Source: Verrucomicrobiota bacterium (GTDB lineage Bacteria; Verrucomicrobiota; Verrucomicrobiia; Limisphaerales; SXQI01). Taken from it: a stretch of 39,499 bases of DNA. The position numbers were made by a program, and so were the translations under genes. This document shows positions 24,804 through 34,603 of the stretch, one piece after another (the stretch's first letter is position 1; every line of letters begins with the position of its first letter). The notes under the pieces are model-generated. The model worked only from the letters and a program-made list of their open reading frames with translations, was not told the DNA's origin and did no database searches. The DNA lies in NCBI GenBank assembly GCA_008933045.1, contig WBXJ01000002.1, positions 1-39,499 of the forward strand, in the 5' to 3' direction.

Positions 24804-27800
24804 ATGAAAAGCTTGTTTTGCTATTTGTTTGCTTGGTCGCTGTTTTGCGGAGCTGTGCGTCCTTGTTTTGGTGCCGAAATATTCGGAAACGGATCGAGTT
24901 GGCGATTTTTTAAAGGCACAGCGGCACCCTCTGCGCCCGATGCGACGGCTTGGCGAACATCTGGCTTCGACGACACTGCCTGGCTGACTGGTGTTGCAAG
25001 CTTCTATTACGGCGATCCATTTTCGGGCACGTTGCTCGACGATATGTACGGTCGCTACAGCACGGTGTTTTTAAGAAAACGATTTGATGTTTTCAATCCG
25101 GCAGAGATTCAATCTCTGACTTTAAACGCAGCGTGTGACGATGGTTTTATTTGTTGGATTAATGGTAAAGAGGTGACTCGCTTTAATGTCGGTGCGGGAG
25201 AGATCTCATTCGACGGACTTGCAACAACACCAGTGAATCCCGATCCCGCAGTTTTTAACGATTATCCCATCACCGACCCTCGCAGCGTTTTGGTGGCAGG
25301 CTCGAACCTACTTGCGATTCAATTGCTCAACACTTCGTTGACCAGCAGCGATATTGTCTGGGATGCGTCCCTGTCGTTTACGGGGGATATGGAGGCTCCT
25401 GTGATCTCGAGCGTGATCCCTCCGGCGGGATCGTCCTTAAAAGAGTTTTTTGCTGTGGAGATTCTTTTTAGTGAAGCCGTGACCGGTGTAGACGCAGGCG
25501 ACCTCTTAATAAACGGGGTCGGCGCAACCAATGTTGTACAGGTGACCCCAGGTCAATTTGTTTTTTCTTTTCCTAAGCAACCTACGGGTGCTGTCTCGGT
25601 TGCATTTCTTGAAAACCATGGGATTACGGATACTGCCGCAATCCCGCATCCCTTCAAGCAGTCAGGTTGGAGTTACACTGTCGATCCTACGCTGGTTGTT
25701 GCCGGATTATTCATCACTGAGTTCATGGCTGAGAATAATGGGGTGCTACGCGATGAGGATGGAGATAAATCAGATTGGATCGAGTTGTTCAACTCTTCCA
25801 ACCGAACAATTTCGTTGCTCGGTTGGGGTTTGACTGATGATGCGTTGGATTTACGGAAATGGACCTTTCCTCCGACTTCCATCGCAGCGGGAGCGAGGCT
25901 CGTCGTTTTTGCATCCGGAAAAGATCGCACCAATGCTGCGGCGCGACTTCATACAAACTTTAAGCTGGATGATCGCGGAGAATTCCTAGCGCTCGTCAAT
26001 CCTGCGGGCGAAAGTGAATCCGCGTTCTCGCCGACCTTCCCTGTTCAGAGGAAAAACTTCAGCTACGGACGAGCCACCGGTGCTCTCAACGTGACGGGGT
26101 ATTTCCCCTCACCGACCCCCGGCACAGCGAACTCAACCAGCGGAATTGGCTTTGCCCCCGATGTGAAATTCTCGGCGAACGGAGGTGCCTATCTGACTAA
26201 TTTTAACCTCTCCATTTCTCTGAAAGTGCCACTGACCGGTGCCGAGATTCGCTATACCACGAATGGCACAATGCCGTTAAGCACGTCGCTGCTCTACACG
26301 AATTCGCTTTTTATCAGCAATTCGATTCAACTTCGGGCTCGAGCCTTTGCTCTGGGAGTTTTGCCAGGAGATCCACACACTGAGTTTTATCTCAAACTGG
26401 AAGGAAGCACACCGACGTTTAATTCCACTCTGCCCGTGCTCGTGTTGCATAATTTCGGCAAATCGACACCGCCCGCTACAGGCCAGCAAGATGCCTACCT
26501 GCAGGTTTACGAACCGGTTCAAGGTATCGCCTCCTTCACCAATGCCCCGACGTTAAGTCGCCGTGTAGGGATCGGCGCACGAGGCTCCAGCACCTTGGGT
26601 TTACCCAAAGTCAGCTTGAATCTAGAGCTGCGCGATGAATTTGGTGCCGATGATAAACACACACTTCTTGGTTTGCCTGAGGATTCAGACTGGGTGCTTT
26701 ATGCTCCAAACAGTTTTGAGCCGGTGTTGATCCACAATCCGTTCATGCACCAACTCAGCCGTGATATCGGTCGATACTCCTCACGGACGCGTTTTGTAGA
26801 ATTATTTTTAGTAAAAGATACGATGGCTGGCAGTCTCCGCTACCCCACGACCTACAATGGGATCTACGTGCTCGAGGAACGAGTTCGCCGCAGCAAAGAC
26901 CGAGTCGATATCGACAAGTTGGAGCCCGAAAATCTCACCGCCCCCTCTGTTACTGGAGGGTTCATTCTTAAAGTAGATCGCACTGGCCCCGGTGAAGGTG
27001 GAATCTACGGAGCCAGTCAATCGATGGTTTTTGTCGAACCTGACGAGACAGAAATTGAAGCACCCGTGCGTGCGCCGCAACTGCAGTATTTACGCGATTT
27101 CTTCACAAGGTACGGGAGCGCACTTTATGGAGCTAATTGGAAGGATCCCACGAACGGTTACAGGGCTTATTTTGATGTCGAGGCTGGCATTGATCATCAC
27201 CTACTAAATGTACTCTCGTTCAACGTCGATGCCCTGCGTTTGAGTACCTATTTTTATAAGCCTCGCAATGGGAAAATCACCTTCGGACCATTGTGGGATT
27301 TTGATCGGGCCCTTGGATCCATGGATGGACGCGATGCGAATCCGAAAGCGTGGACAAGCAGTGGCGGGACGGATTACTTCAATGAGACTTCACAAATGTG
27401 GTGGGGGAAAATGTTCACGGACATCGATTTCTACCAACAATGGATTGACCGCTACCAACAGCTTCGATCATCGCATTTTTCGACAACAAATCTTTACCGA
27501 CTCGTCGAAGAATTAACCACTGAGGTGCGCAAATCACAACCGCGTGAACAAACTAAATGGGGAGTGGCACCGCGGGGAGGTTATCAAGGTGAAATCAATT
27601 TGATGAAGACTTGGCTTTCTAATCGTGTCATTTTTATGGACAGTCAATGCCTTGTCCGTCCGACTAATACCACCCCTTCCGGCAAGTTCTTGAACTCGAT
27701 TTCGGTAACGCTCAAAGGGCCTACCAACGCGACTATTTACTACACACTCGATGGCACCGACCCTCGATTGGCGGGAGGAAATGTTCATCCGAACGCGTTG

Positions 27801-29852
27801 ATCGCTACGAATATTCCGTTGGTTATTTCTACCAATTCTCGATTGATCGCTCGTCTGAATAATAATGCGTTTAAGGCGAACACGGGAACGTTGAATCCCC
27901 CCTTGGTCTCCAAATGGTCTGGGGTAACGGAAGCCAGTTATTACAATACCACTCCGCCGCTATTGCTGACGGAGATCATGTATCACCCCGAATCGCCCTC
28001 ACAGGATTCCACGAATAGCGCGACTGATTTTGAATTCTTAGAATTCAAGAATATCTCATCATCATCGCTGAATCTTGTCGGTTTTAAACTATCCGGAGGT
28101 GTTCAGTTTAACTTTACCCCGAGTAGCCTAGTCACGAACTTGGCGTCGGGTGCGAGGGTCTTAATCGTTAAAAACAGGGCGTCATTTTTATCAAGATATG
28201 GCACGACTAACCTGATCGCGGGCGAGTTTACCGGTAACCTTGGAAACGGATCCAATCGCTTAATTATCAACGGACCACTCGGAGAGCCTATCAGCGATGT
28301 GACCTACGAGAGTCGTTGGTTGCCGCTTTCGGATGGTTTTGGTTTCTCGCTCACGCTAGGTGATGAATCTGTTGCCCAAGACTTGATCGGTGCTGAAGCA
28401 CAATGGAGATTAAGTAGTTTACCGGGCGGATCTCCAGGGAACGTTGACCTTGCACCGAAAACTATCCCAAGAGTCTGGATCAACGAAGTGCTCACCCATA
28501 CCGACCCACCGTTGCTTGACGTGGTGGAGTTTTTGAATGGGGAGGATCAAACTATCGACATCACCGGATGGTGGTTAAGCGATGATTATCGTGATCCTAA
28601 GAAATACAAATTGCCTCAAGGTAGCGTGCTAAGTGCGAACGGATACTCGGTCGTTGACGAGAATTCGTTTCGAGGAGGAACCACAGGATTCTCTTTCAGT
28701 GCCATGGGTGATTCCGCACATCTTTTTAGCGCGGACGCCGCTGGTGAACTCACAGGCTACCATCACGGATTCAGTTTCGGAGCAGCCTTCAACGGGTTCA
28801 GTTTCGGGCGATTTGTCAGTAGCGATGGAATTGAACATTTTGTTACTCAGGAAAAACGCACATTAGGTCAACTCAACTCGGCACCGCTCGTGGGGCCCCT
28901 CGCCATTACGGAAATCCACTTTAATCCACTTTCCATTACCACGAATAACAACACGTTGGATGAATTCATAGAAGTGCGAAATATTTCGACTTTCACTGTG
29001 CCACTCTGGGATCGACTACACGAAACCAATAGTTGGCATCTGCGTGGGGGAGTTGACTTTGACTTTCCTCGATCTCTAGAGATTCCTCCCGGAGGTTTCG
29101 TTCTCGTGGTGGGGTTTAATCCTGTCGTTGATATCGGAACGATTTCAAGTTTTCGGGCCAAATTTCAAGTTCCAGTAACCGTCCCTGTGCTCGGTCCTTG
29201 GAATGGTAATTTGGAAAACTCGGGCGAATCTATCGAATTGAAGCAGCCCGACGAACCGGTTCAGTCGTCCCTTCTCGACGAGCAGGAGGTGCCTTACGTG
29301 TCGGTTGAAAAAATACGATATCTGCCCGTCTCGCCTTGGCCAACGACGGCTTCAGGCACAGGAAAATCGCTTCAACGGGTAGCCATCCGAGCCTTTGGCG
29401 ATGATCCAACCAATTGGCAATCCGCAACCCCCACAGCGGGCAAACTGAACCCCGCGACGGATGTCGATGATTTTGATCGTGACGGTTTGCCCGATGCTTG
29501 GGAAGACACGTTCGGATTAGACACGCTTTCGAACCTAGGCGACGCAGGTGCGACCGGGGATCCTGATCAGGATGGCCAGTCGAACCTAGAGGAATACATC
29601 GCCGGAACTGATCCAAAAAATCCAGCAAGCAATCTGTCGATGAAGGCGGAGTTTGGTTCCAATGGAATTACTTTAACTGTGTCTGGTTTACCTAGTCGCA
29701 GTTACACGTTCTGGGTTCGTGAATCTCTCGATGTTGGGGAGTGGAAACTTCTCACCCATTTTCCAACTCTCGTAGACTCGAAGATTCTGCCCTTCACAGT
29801 GCAAAACGAATTTGAATCGCGATTCTATCGAGTCAGTGTTGTGCGCGACTAA
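24804..29852 (+). CDS. Large secreted CotH / lamin-tail-domain protein
   Basis: A 1682-residue exported protein. After a signal peptide (residues about 1-23) come, approximately: a carbohydrate-binding-like beta domain (25-190), an Ig-like domain (195-290), a lamin-tail domain starting LFITEFMAENN (301-410), a chitobiase C-terminal-like domain with IRYTTNGTMPL (450-530), and a CotH spore-kinase-like domain (about 540-945). A second chitobiase-type domain (IYYTLDGTDP) follows, then lamin-tail domains at about 1053 (LLLTEIMYHPE), 1223 and 1365. DRDGLPDAWED and DPDQDGQSNLEEYIAGTDP at about 1555-1605 are thrombospondin type 3-like calcium sites, and a final beta domain ends RFYRVSVVRD. CotH proteins include protein kinases, but the kinase residues were not verified here. 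The start lies 44 bases after the FAD oxidoreductase gene, so cotranscription is possible. Function is unknown; cell-surface or biomass-binding roles are guesses. Confidence 0.85.
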   Translation: MKSLFCYLFAWSLFCGAVRPCFGAEIFGNGSSWRFFKGTAAPSAPDATAWRTSGFDDTAWLTGVASFYYGDPFSGTLLDDMYGRYSTVFLRKRFDVFNPAEIQSLTLNAACDDGFICWINGKEVTRFNVGAGEISFDGLATTPVNPDPAVFNDYPITDPRSVLVAGSNLLAIQLLNTSLTSSDIVWDASLSFTGDMEAPVISSVIPPAGSSLKEFFAVEILFSEAVTGVDAGDLLINGVGATNVVQVTPGQFVFSFPKQPTGAVSVAFLENHGITDTAAIPHPFKQSGWSYTVDPTLVVAGLFITEFMAENNGVLRDEDGDKSDWIELFNSSNRTISLLGWGLTDDALDLRKWTFPPTSIAAGARLVVFASGKDRTNAAARLHTNFKLDDRGEFLALVNPAGESESAFSPTFPVQRKNFSYGRATGALNVTGYFPSPTPGTANSTSGIGFAPDVKFSANGGAYLTNFNLSISLKVPLTGAEIRYTTNGTMPLSTSLLYTNSLFISNSIQLRARAFALGVLPGDPHTEFYLKLEGSTPTFNSTLPVLVLHNFGKSTPPATGQQDAYLQVYEPVQGIASFTNAPTLSRRVGIGARGSSTLGLPKVSLNLELRDEFGADDKHTLLGLPEDSDWVLYAPNSFEPVLIHNPFMHQLSRDIGRYSSRTRFVELFLVKDTMAGSLRYPTTYNGIYVLEERVRRSKDRVDIDKLEPENLTAPSVTGGFILKVDRTGPGEGGIYGASQSMVFVEPDETEIEAPVRAPQLQYLRDFFTRYGSALYGANWKDPTNGYRAYFDVEAGIDHHLLNVLSFNVDALRLSTYFYKPRNGKITFGPLWDFDRALGSMDGRDANPKAWTSSGGTDYFNETSQMWWGKMFTDIDFYQQWIDRYQQLRSSHFSTTNLYRLVEELTTEVRKSQPREQTKWGVAPRGGYQGEINLMKTWLSNRVIFMDSQCLVRPTNTTPSGKFLNSISVTLKGPTNATIYYTLDGTDPRLAGGNVHPNALIATNIPLVISTNSRLIARLNNNAFKANTGTLNPPLVSKWSGVTEASYYNTTPPLLLTEIMYHPESPSQDSTNSATDFEFLEFKNISSSSLNLVGFKLSGGVQFNFTPSSLVTNLASGARVLIVKNRASFLSRYGTTNLIAGEFTGNLGNGSNRLIINGPLGEPISDVTYESRWLPLSDGFGFSLTLGDESVAQDLIGAEAQWRLSSLPGGSPGNVDLAPKTIPRVWINEVLTHTDPPLLDVVEFLNGEDQTIDITGWWLSDDYRDPKKYKLPQGSVLSANGYSVVDENSFRGGTTGFSFSAMGDSAHLFSADAAGELTGYHHGFSFGAAFNGFSFGRFVSSDGIEHFVTQEKRTLGQLNSAPLVGPLAITEIHFNPLSITTNNNTLDEFIEVRNISTFTVPLWDRLHETNSWHLRGGVDFDFPRSLEIPPGGFVLVVGFNPVVDIGTISSFRAKFQVPVTVPVLGPWNGNLENSGESIELKQPDEPVQSSLLDEQEVPYVSVEKIRYLPVSPWPTTASGTGKSLQRVAIRAFGDDPTNWQSATPTAGKLNPATDVDDFDRDGLPDAWEDTFGLDTLSNLGDAGATGDPDQDGQSNLEEYIAGTDPKNPASNLSMKAEFGSNGITLTVSGLPSRSYTFWVRESLDVGEWKLLTHFPTLVDSKILPFTVQNEFESRFYRVSVVRD

Positions 29853-29869
29853 ACCGTTATAAGTCAGTC

Positions 29870-30589
29870 CTAATACTTACTATGCCATTCCGGGAGTCCA
29901 TAACGTTCCGAGACCAATTTTTCTACCATTTCCAACGGCGGCGGATCCATCGGTTGATCCGCTGACCACACGTTCCGGATCGCCGCTTTGAGGTTTACCT
30001 CATTCACCGGAAGATTCGTTACAAAATCTGCGTGGCTTCGCGCTTGCCGATAATCCGGCATGGACGAAGGCATGTTCAAAATGTCGTGAATCATCTGGAG
30101 ATCAAAGTTGAGCAAAAAACAACCGTGAAATAACAGGTGACGACGGCGACGACGTTGCGCGTTACCTGAGAATTTTCGCCCTTGCCAGATGAGATCCGTG
30201 TGACCCTGAACCTCGATCGAGGAACCTAGCGCGTTTTCGACCGCTTGGCGTTGGCGATCCATTATATAACGGTTCGAGTCGCTAATTGAACTCAGGGCAA
30301 CGTGCATATCCTCCGGAAGAACGAGGGTATAATTGAGACAGCCTGGCCCCTGCACCACCGTCCCACCGCCACTGCAGCGTCTTAATATCGGAATGCCGCG
30401 CTGCTTACACTGGTCCAGATTCACCTCACGAGCTTGATGGTTGGCGTAACCCAACACGACAAAATATTCGGGCGACTCCCAGAACCGGAGCACCCCAGTC
30501 GACTCTGTAGCTTCACACCAATCCAGCAACGCCTCATCAATCGCAAGGTCATGCGCCGGATCGCCAAACGTTAAATTAAACCATTGCAC
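29870..30589 (-). CDS. Lipoate-protein ligase A family protein
   Basis: A 239-residue biotin/lipoate ligase-fold protein that would attach lipoate or octanoate to lipoyl domains. The motif ILRRCSGGGTVVQGPGCLNYTL is the LplA/LipM RRxSGGG signature. Lys139 in GRKFSGNAQRRRRR is the conserved lysine that contacts the acyl-adenylate, followed by HLLFHGCFLLNFDLQM. The short length and missing C-terminal accessory domain of classical LplA mean it could be an octanoyltransferase or an amidotransferase (LipL-like) rather than a ligase. Its stop lies 17 bases from the convergent stop of the CotH gene, and no terminator hairpin is visible there. Confidence 0.86.
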   Translation of the reverse strand: MQWFNLTFGDPAHDLAIDEALLDWCEATESTGVLRFWESPEYFVVLGYANHQAREVNLDQCKQRGIPILRRCSGGGTVVQGPGCLNYTLVLPEDMHVALSSISDSNRYIMDRQRQAVENALGSSIEVQGHTDLIWQGRKFSGNAQRRRRRHLLFHGCFLLNFDLQMIHDILNMPSSMPDYRQARSHADFVTNLPVNEVNLKAAIRNVWSADQPMDPPPLEMVEKLVSERYGLPEWHSKY

Positions 30590-30624
30590 GAGAGATCATT
30601 TGCAAAATCGCCAGAACACTCGGG

Positions 30625-32328
30625 TCAAGGTGGTGTGCCTTTGGTGAGTAGTGCTTTCCATTTGGCGGATTGTTCCGGTTTTTTAAGGATTTCAGCCAGT
30701 GTCGAGAGTTGACTGTAAATCGCCGCTGGATCTGCAAAGTCGGGAAACGCTTTTAATAATTCTTGGAGTAGTTCGTAACTCTCGTTCTCACGTTGCAAGC
30801 CATTGAGAATTGGAACTACTCGAAACGTGATTCGCACACGTTGTTGTGGTGATGGACTCTTTTTCAATGCTTCCAAATAAGAGGTGATTGCCTCCGGAAT
30901 TTGTTTCTCATCAAAGGATATATCCCCCACCTTTTCCAACATCACCGCACTCGTGGCAAACCCCTGTTGGCTGGTTAAAAAACCTCGCACCTCATCCGGC
31001 GAAGTTTTCAACTTGAGGGAACGATTAGCTACCACGACATTGCCCCAATCAGCCTTCTTATTTTTCTCAATCAAAAGTCGCTGATGCAACTTGCCACCAT
31101 TTTGAGCGAAGGGACGATAGAGGGGATCTCCCAGCACAATAATTTGCCACGAAAGCCATGCCTGACTCGCCAACGCTGCCTCTCCTAATGTAAAACCACC
31201 AAAAATCCACCGGCTTAGAAATACAGAAATATCAGGTGTACCAGCCAAAAAAGGTTCTTCAGTGCAACCCATCGTCGCGGTGGCTCCTCGGGCTAATAAT
31301 GGGCCAGCCCAAAAGTCATGATCGCTCCGAAGCACATTCGCACTCGATGAGTGCAGATGGTAGGCAAATGCGCCTGGGACAAATTCGACTTGAGCACGAG
31401 CAAACGGGCCGTCGTATTTTCCTGAATACCAACCCCCATAAATCGCACAATCGCTTAATGGAAATGTTGCTGGAAAAACTTCGGATGTGGAATCGACCCA
31501 TGTATCAAAACCATAGTTTCGAGTGAGGTCCGCACATTGCTTAAACATCTCGTCCCCTTGTTTGTAAGCACCTTCCGTTAGGCCACGTGAATCGAAATAA
31601 GCTCGTCCCCAAAGCCCATCCTGTTCTGCTAGAAGTGATTTTTCGACCATTCCCCGTGCGATAGCTGCACTCGGCCCATCTAACCTCGCTACAATGATTA
31701 TCCCATTGGTGGAATGTAATTGTGCGATATTAGTCGCTGCATAAGTCGGGTTATTGAAAGGGCCAGTGAGTATTAGTTTCTTGTCAGCTAACGGAAGCAA
31801 TGAGAGTTCGCTATCCACCGAGGCCCCGTTCTTCCGCAACGGTTCTGGAAGAGTTAAACCTCCAGCCTCTTGCAACGAAGGATCATCTGCCACCTTCACT
31901 GGGACGCCATAACACAACACCAGATAGCGAAACGCAGCCTCTCCTACTGTTGTTCCCGTCGCGTCCTTTCCTTTGGCGGACGTCTTGAAGTTGAGCAGGT
32001 GGTTTTTCGCCAGAAACTTCAGTAATGGCTTCTGCAATTCTTCGTTGAAATCTTTACGCGTGATCTCTTCATTTTTGGAGAGGTTGAAGCCTACAATTTG
32101 CTGGCGAGGAACTAGCCGTTTCTCGGCATAGAACTCAGCTAATTGCTTAGATTCAGGCATTTGTGAGTTATAAACCACCACAACTGACCGACCAAGAACT
32201 GCCGGGTCGTTTGAATCCTCCGCCTGCAAATCAGAAGCAACGTATAAAAAAAACACAACCAAACCGGGGTTGACAAGCCAGCTCCAACGGTTGAAAGAAA
32301 TCCAGCAGAACAATTTGCTCATAATCAT
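30625..32328 (-). CDS. TIGR03790 family exported protein with C-terminal TPR-like region
   Basis: A 567-residue protein with a signal peptide (basic stretch, then LVVFFLYVASDLQA). The body matches the uncharacterised TIGR03790 family: SVVVVYNSQMPESKQLAEFY, then LVPRQQIVGFNL and YLVLCYGVPVKV. GRAYFDSRGL, IYGGWYSGKYDGPFARA, PGAFAYHLHSSSANVLR, GATATMGCTEEPFL and WQIIVLGDPLYRPF are also typical. The last ~110 residues form helical TPR-like repeats (EAITSYLEALKKSP). ATG 32322 is a second possible start. No enzymatic function is established for the family; it is common in Verrucomicrobiota, Planctomycetes and Acidobacteria by recollection. It lies 35 bases before the lipoate ligase-like gene on the same strand. 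Confidence 0.84.
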   Translation of the reverse strand: MIMSKLFCWISFNRWSWLVNPGLVVFFLYVASDLQAEDSNDPAVLGRSVVVVYNSQMPESKQLAEFYAEKRLVPRQQIVGFNLSKNEEITRKDFNEELQKPLLKFLAKNHLLNFKTSAKGKDATGTTVGEAAFRYLVLCYGVPVKVADDPSLQEAGGLTLPEPLRKNGASVDSELSLLPLADKKLILTGPFNNPTYAATNIAQLHSTNGIIIVARLDGPSAAIARGMVEKSLLAEQDGLWGRAYFDSRGLTEGAYKQGDEMFKQCADLTRNYGFDTWVDSTSEVFPATFPLSDCAIYGGWYSGKYDGPFARAQVEFVPGAFAYHLHSSSANVLRSDHDFWAGPLLARGATATMGCTEEPFLAGTPDISVFLSRWIFGGFTLGEAALASQAWLSWQIIVLGDPLYRPFAQNGGKLHQRLLIEKNKKADWGNVVVANRSLKLKTSPDEVRGFLTSQQGFATSAVMLEKVGDISFDEKQIPEAITSYLEALKKSPSPQQRVRITFRVVPILNGLQRENESYELLQELLKAFPDFADPAAIYSQLSTLAEILKKPEQSAKWKALLTKGTPP

Positions 32329-32449
32329 GTCTAAAGTCTCTGGATAAACGATCGTTGGATCAAACTAATTCAAGGAGTTAGAGGCGAAGCTTGATGGGAA
32401 GAGTTTCTGTGTGATTGCAGTTTGGCTAAGGACACGTTAAATCAATCTC

Positions 32450-33511
32450 ATGCGTTTCATCGGCAGTGTTATCGAGAAATTACAGCGACACCCCAAACGG
32501 ATTGTTTTTCCTGAGGGAACGGAGCCGCGCGTAATCCAAGCCGCTCGCCAATTCTATTCGTTGCGTTGTGGAGTGCCGATTCTGTTAGGCGAACGCCCGA
32601 AGATCAAGGAGGCTGCCGAACGCCTAAACGTTTCCCTCGAAGGGATTCGTATTATCAACCCTGCCGAAAGTGAAGAGTTGGATAATTTCGCTAAACGATT
32701 TGAATTGGTGCGACGCATTAAGGGCATCAAGGAACATGAAGCTCGGGAGACGATGTTCAAACCGAATTATTTTGGTGCGATGATGGTTGCGATGCATCAG
32801 GCGGATGGGTTGGTCTCCGGAACGAATCTGAACAGCGGGAGCGTCCTTCGACCGTTATTTCAAATCATCAAGGTAGCACCCCAGGCAGTCACGGCCTCGA
32901 GTTGCATGATTATGGAAGTGGAGGATACTCGATTCGGTTTGGGGGGCGTCTTGTTTATGGCGGACTGCGGTGTGATTCCAGATCCCACTGTGGATCAGTT
33001 GGCAGATATTGCGGTCTCGACGGCTCAACTCGCGCGACAATTGATGGGTATCGTTCCGAAGGTCGCCTTGCTTTCATTTTCTACCAAAGGCAGTGCTACC
33101 CATCCCTCAATCGGCAAGGTGCAAGCTGCGACGGCGTTAGCTCGCGCCAAAGCAGCTCAGAAAGGAGTCGAGGCAGAATTCGATGGAGAGTTGCAGGTAG
33201 ATGCAGCTCTGGTTCCCGAGATTGCTTCGAGGAAAACTCTCGATAGTAAAGTCGCCGGTCATGCTAATGTCTTAGTGTTTCCTGATCTGAACTCAGGCAA
33301 CATCGGCAGCAAACTGATCCAGCATGTCGCACGTGCGAATGCGTACGGTCAAATCATTCTAGGTCTCGATCGGCCGGCTGCCGATGTCTCGCGCGGTTCC
33401 AACGCTCACGATATCCTTGGAGTTGCTGCCATCGTTGGCTTGCAGTCGATTGCTTACAAAGCTCTCTATTCAGATCCTTCCTATCATCTCCCCGGTGAAT
33501 TTATTGAATGA
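32450..33511 (+). CDS. pta: Phosphate acetyltransferase, short form
   Basis: Interconverts acetyl-CoA and acetyl phosphate. The 353-residue protein is the catalytic PTA_PTB domain alone: RIVFPEGTEPRVIQAA at the N-terminus, then DGLVSGTNLNSGSVLRPLFQ, and LLSFSTKGSATHPSIGKVQ. GELQVDAALVPEIASRK and NVLVFPDLNSGNIGSKLIQ complete the active-site cleft. The N-terminal P-loop and DRTGG parts of the long E. coli-type enzyme are not fused but appear in the next gene, which overlaps by four bases (ATGA). No ackA is in the window. The 121-base divergent gap upstream holds the palindrome AACGATCGTT at 32347-32356 but no convincing promoter. Confidence 0.94.
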   Translation: MRFIGSVIEKLQRHPKRIVFPEGTEPRVIQAARQFYSLRCGVPILLGERPKIKEAAERLNVSLEGIRIINPAESEELDNFAKRFELVRRIKGIKEHEARETMFKPNYFGAMMVAMHQADGLVSGTNLNSGSVLRPLFQIIKVAPQAVTASSCMIMEVEDTRFGLGGVLFMADCGVIPDPTVDQLADIAVSTAQLARQLMGIVPKVALLSFSTKGSATHPSIGKVQAATALARAKAAQKGVEAEFDGELQVDAALVPEIASRKTLDSKVAGHANVLVFPDLNSGNIGSKLIQHVARANAYGQIILGLDRPAADVSRGSNAHDILGVAAIVGLQSIAYKALYSDPSYHLPGEFIE

Positions 33512-34602
33512 ACGTAACTATTCCTCGTGTTTTCATTGCGGCAACCCGTCAAAATGACGGGAAGACCACGACGTCGTTGGGTCTCATTGCGGCACTACAG
33601 AAACACTATTCTCGTGTGGGTTACATCAAGCCTGTCGGCCAGAGGTTTGTAGAAGTTGCAGAACAAAAAATCGACGAGGATACCGTCTTGATGGATAGCA
33701 TCTACCAACTTAATTGTCCGTTGGTGGACATGAGCCCAATCGCGATCGAGCCTGATTTTACTCGTAAATATCTACAATCGGCCAACTACGATGCCTTGGT
33801 CAAACGCATTCACTCGGCCTTTGATCGTGTAGCTTGGGAAAAAGATTTTGTTCTGTGCGAAGGCTCGGGTCATGCGGGCGTCGGTTCCGTGTTCGATCTT
33901 TCAAATGCTCGTGTTGCGAAGCTTCTGGGAGCGAAGGTAATTATCGTTACTCAAGGAGGCATTGGAAAACCCATCGATGAGGTCTGCTTGAATCAGGCAC
34001 TCTTCGAAAAAGAAGGGGTTGAGGTGATGGGGGTGATCATCAATAAGGTTCATCTAGAGAAGCTCGATTTTATTACGGAGTTTGCGCGACGCGGGTTGAA
34101 ACGCAAAGGCCTCGAACTCTTGGGGGTGATTCCCTACAAGCAGATTCTTTCGAATCCAACGATGGAAATCATCCGGGACGAACTCGCTGCCGAAGTCCTG
34201 AATCGGCCTCAGCGGATTAGTAATCTGGTTGAAGAGGTTGTCGTGGGAGCCATGGGAGTTCACAACACGATGAGTTCCTTTCGTCCTGGCGTCATGATTA
34301 TCACACCAGGTGATCGTGAAGATATCATTCTTGCCGCTGCTGGCACGGTGATTAACCAACCCCGAAATGGCCTAGCTGGGATCGTTCTCACGGGTGGCGT
34401 CAGGCCGAATACAGAGGTGCTCAAGTTGATTCAAGAGATGCCATTCCCAGTACTCCTTGCAGATCAAGGCAGTTACATTGTTGCCTCTACCGTGCATGAC
34501 CTGATCGTCAAAACGCGTTCTACAGACTTGGAGAAAATTTCTATTATTCGCGACCTCATCGCGGAACACGTTGACGTTAACAAAATCCTGACCTCGCTCT
34601 GA
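33508..34602 (+). CDS. BioD-like P-loop / DRTGG domain protein
   Basis: A 364-residue protein with a dethiobiotin-synthetase-like P-loop NTPase at the N-terminus (FIAATRQNDGKTTTSLGL), VLCEGSGHAGVGSVFDL and VIIVTQGGIGKPIDEV, followed by a DRTGG-type domain in the C-terminal half (about 210-330; VMIITPGDREDIILAA, GIVLTGGVRPN). The same two domains form the regulatory N-terminal half of long-form Pta. The ATGA overlap with the catalytic pta gene suggests that the two proteins function together, possibly as a split regulated phosphotransacetylase. That pairing is inference. No biotin genes are nearby, so a BioD role is unlikely. hisC starts one base after the stop. Confidence 0.88.
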   Translation: MNVTIPRVFIAATRQNDGKTTTSLGLIAALQKHYSRVGYIKPVGQRFVEVAEQKIDEDTVLMDSIYQLNCPLVDMSPIAIEPDFTRKYLQSANYDALVKRIHSAFDRVAWEKDFVLCEGSGHAGVGSVFDLSNARVAKLLGAKVIIVTQGGIGKPIDEVCLNQALFEKEGVEVMGVIINKVHLEKLDFITEFARRGLKRKGLELLGVIPYKQILSNPTMEIIRDELAAEVLNRPQRISNLVEEVVVGAMGVHNTMSSFRPGVMIITPGDREDIILAAAGTVINQPRNGLAGIVLTGGVRPNTEVLKLIQEMPFPVLLADQGSYIVASTVHDLIVKTRSTDLEKISIIRDLIAEHVDVNKILTSL

Positions 34603-34603
34603 C

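Noticed and set aside
30130..30180. Run of five arginines in the lipoate ligase-like protein
   Set aside because: Arg-rich sequence after GNAQ is, by recollection, usual in this LplA subgroup, so it is not an anomaly.
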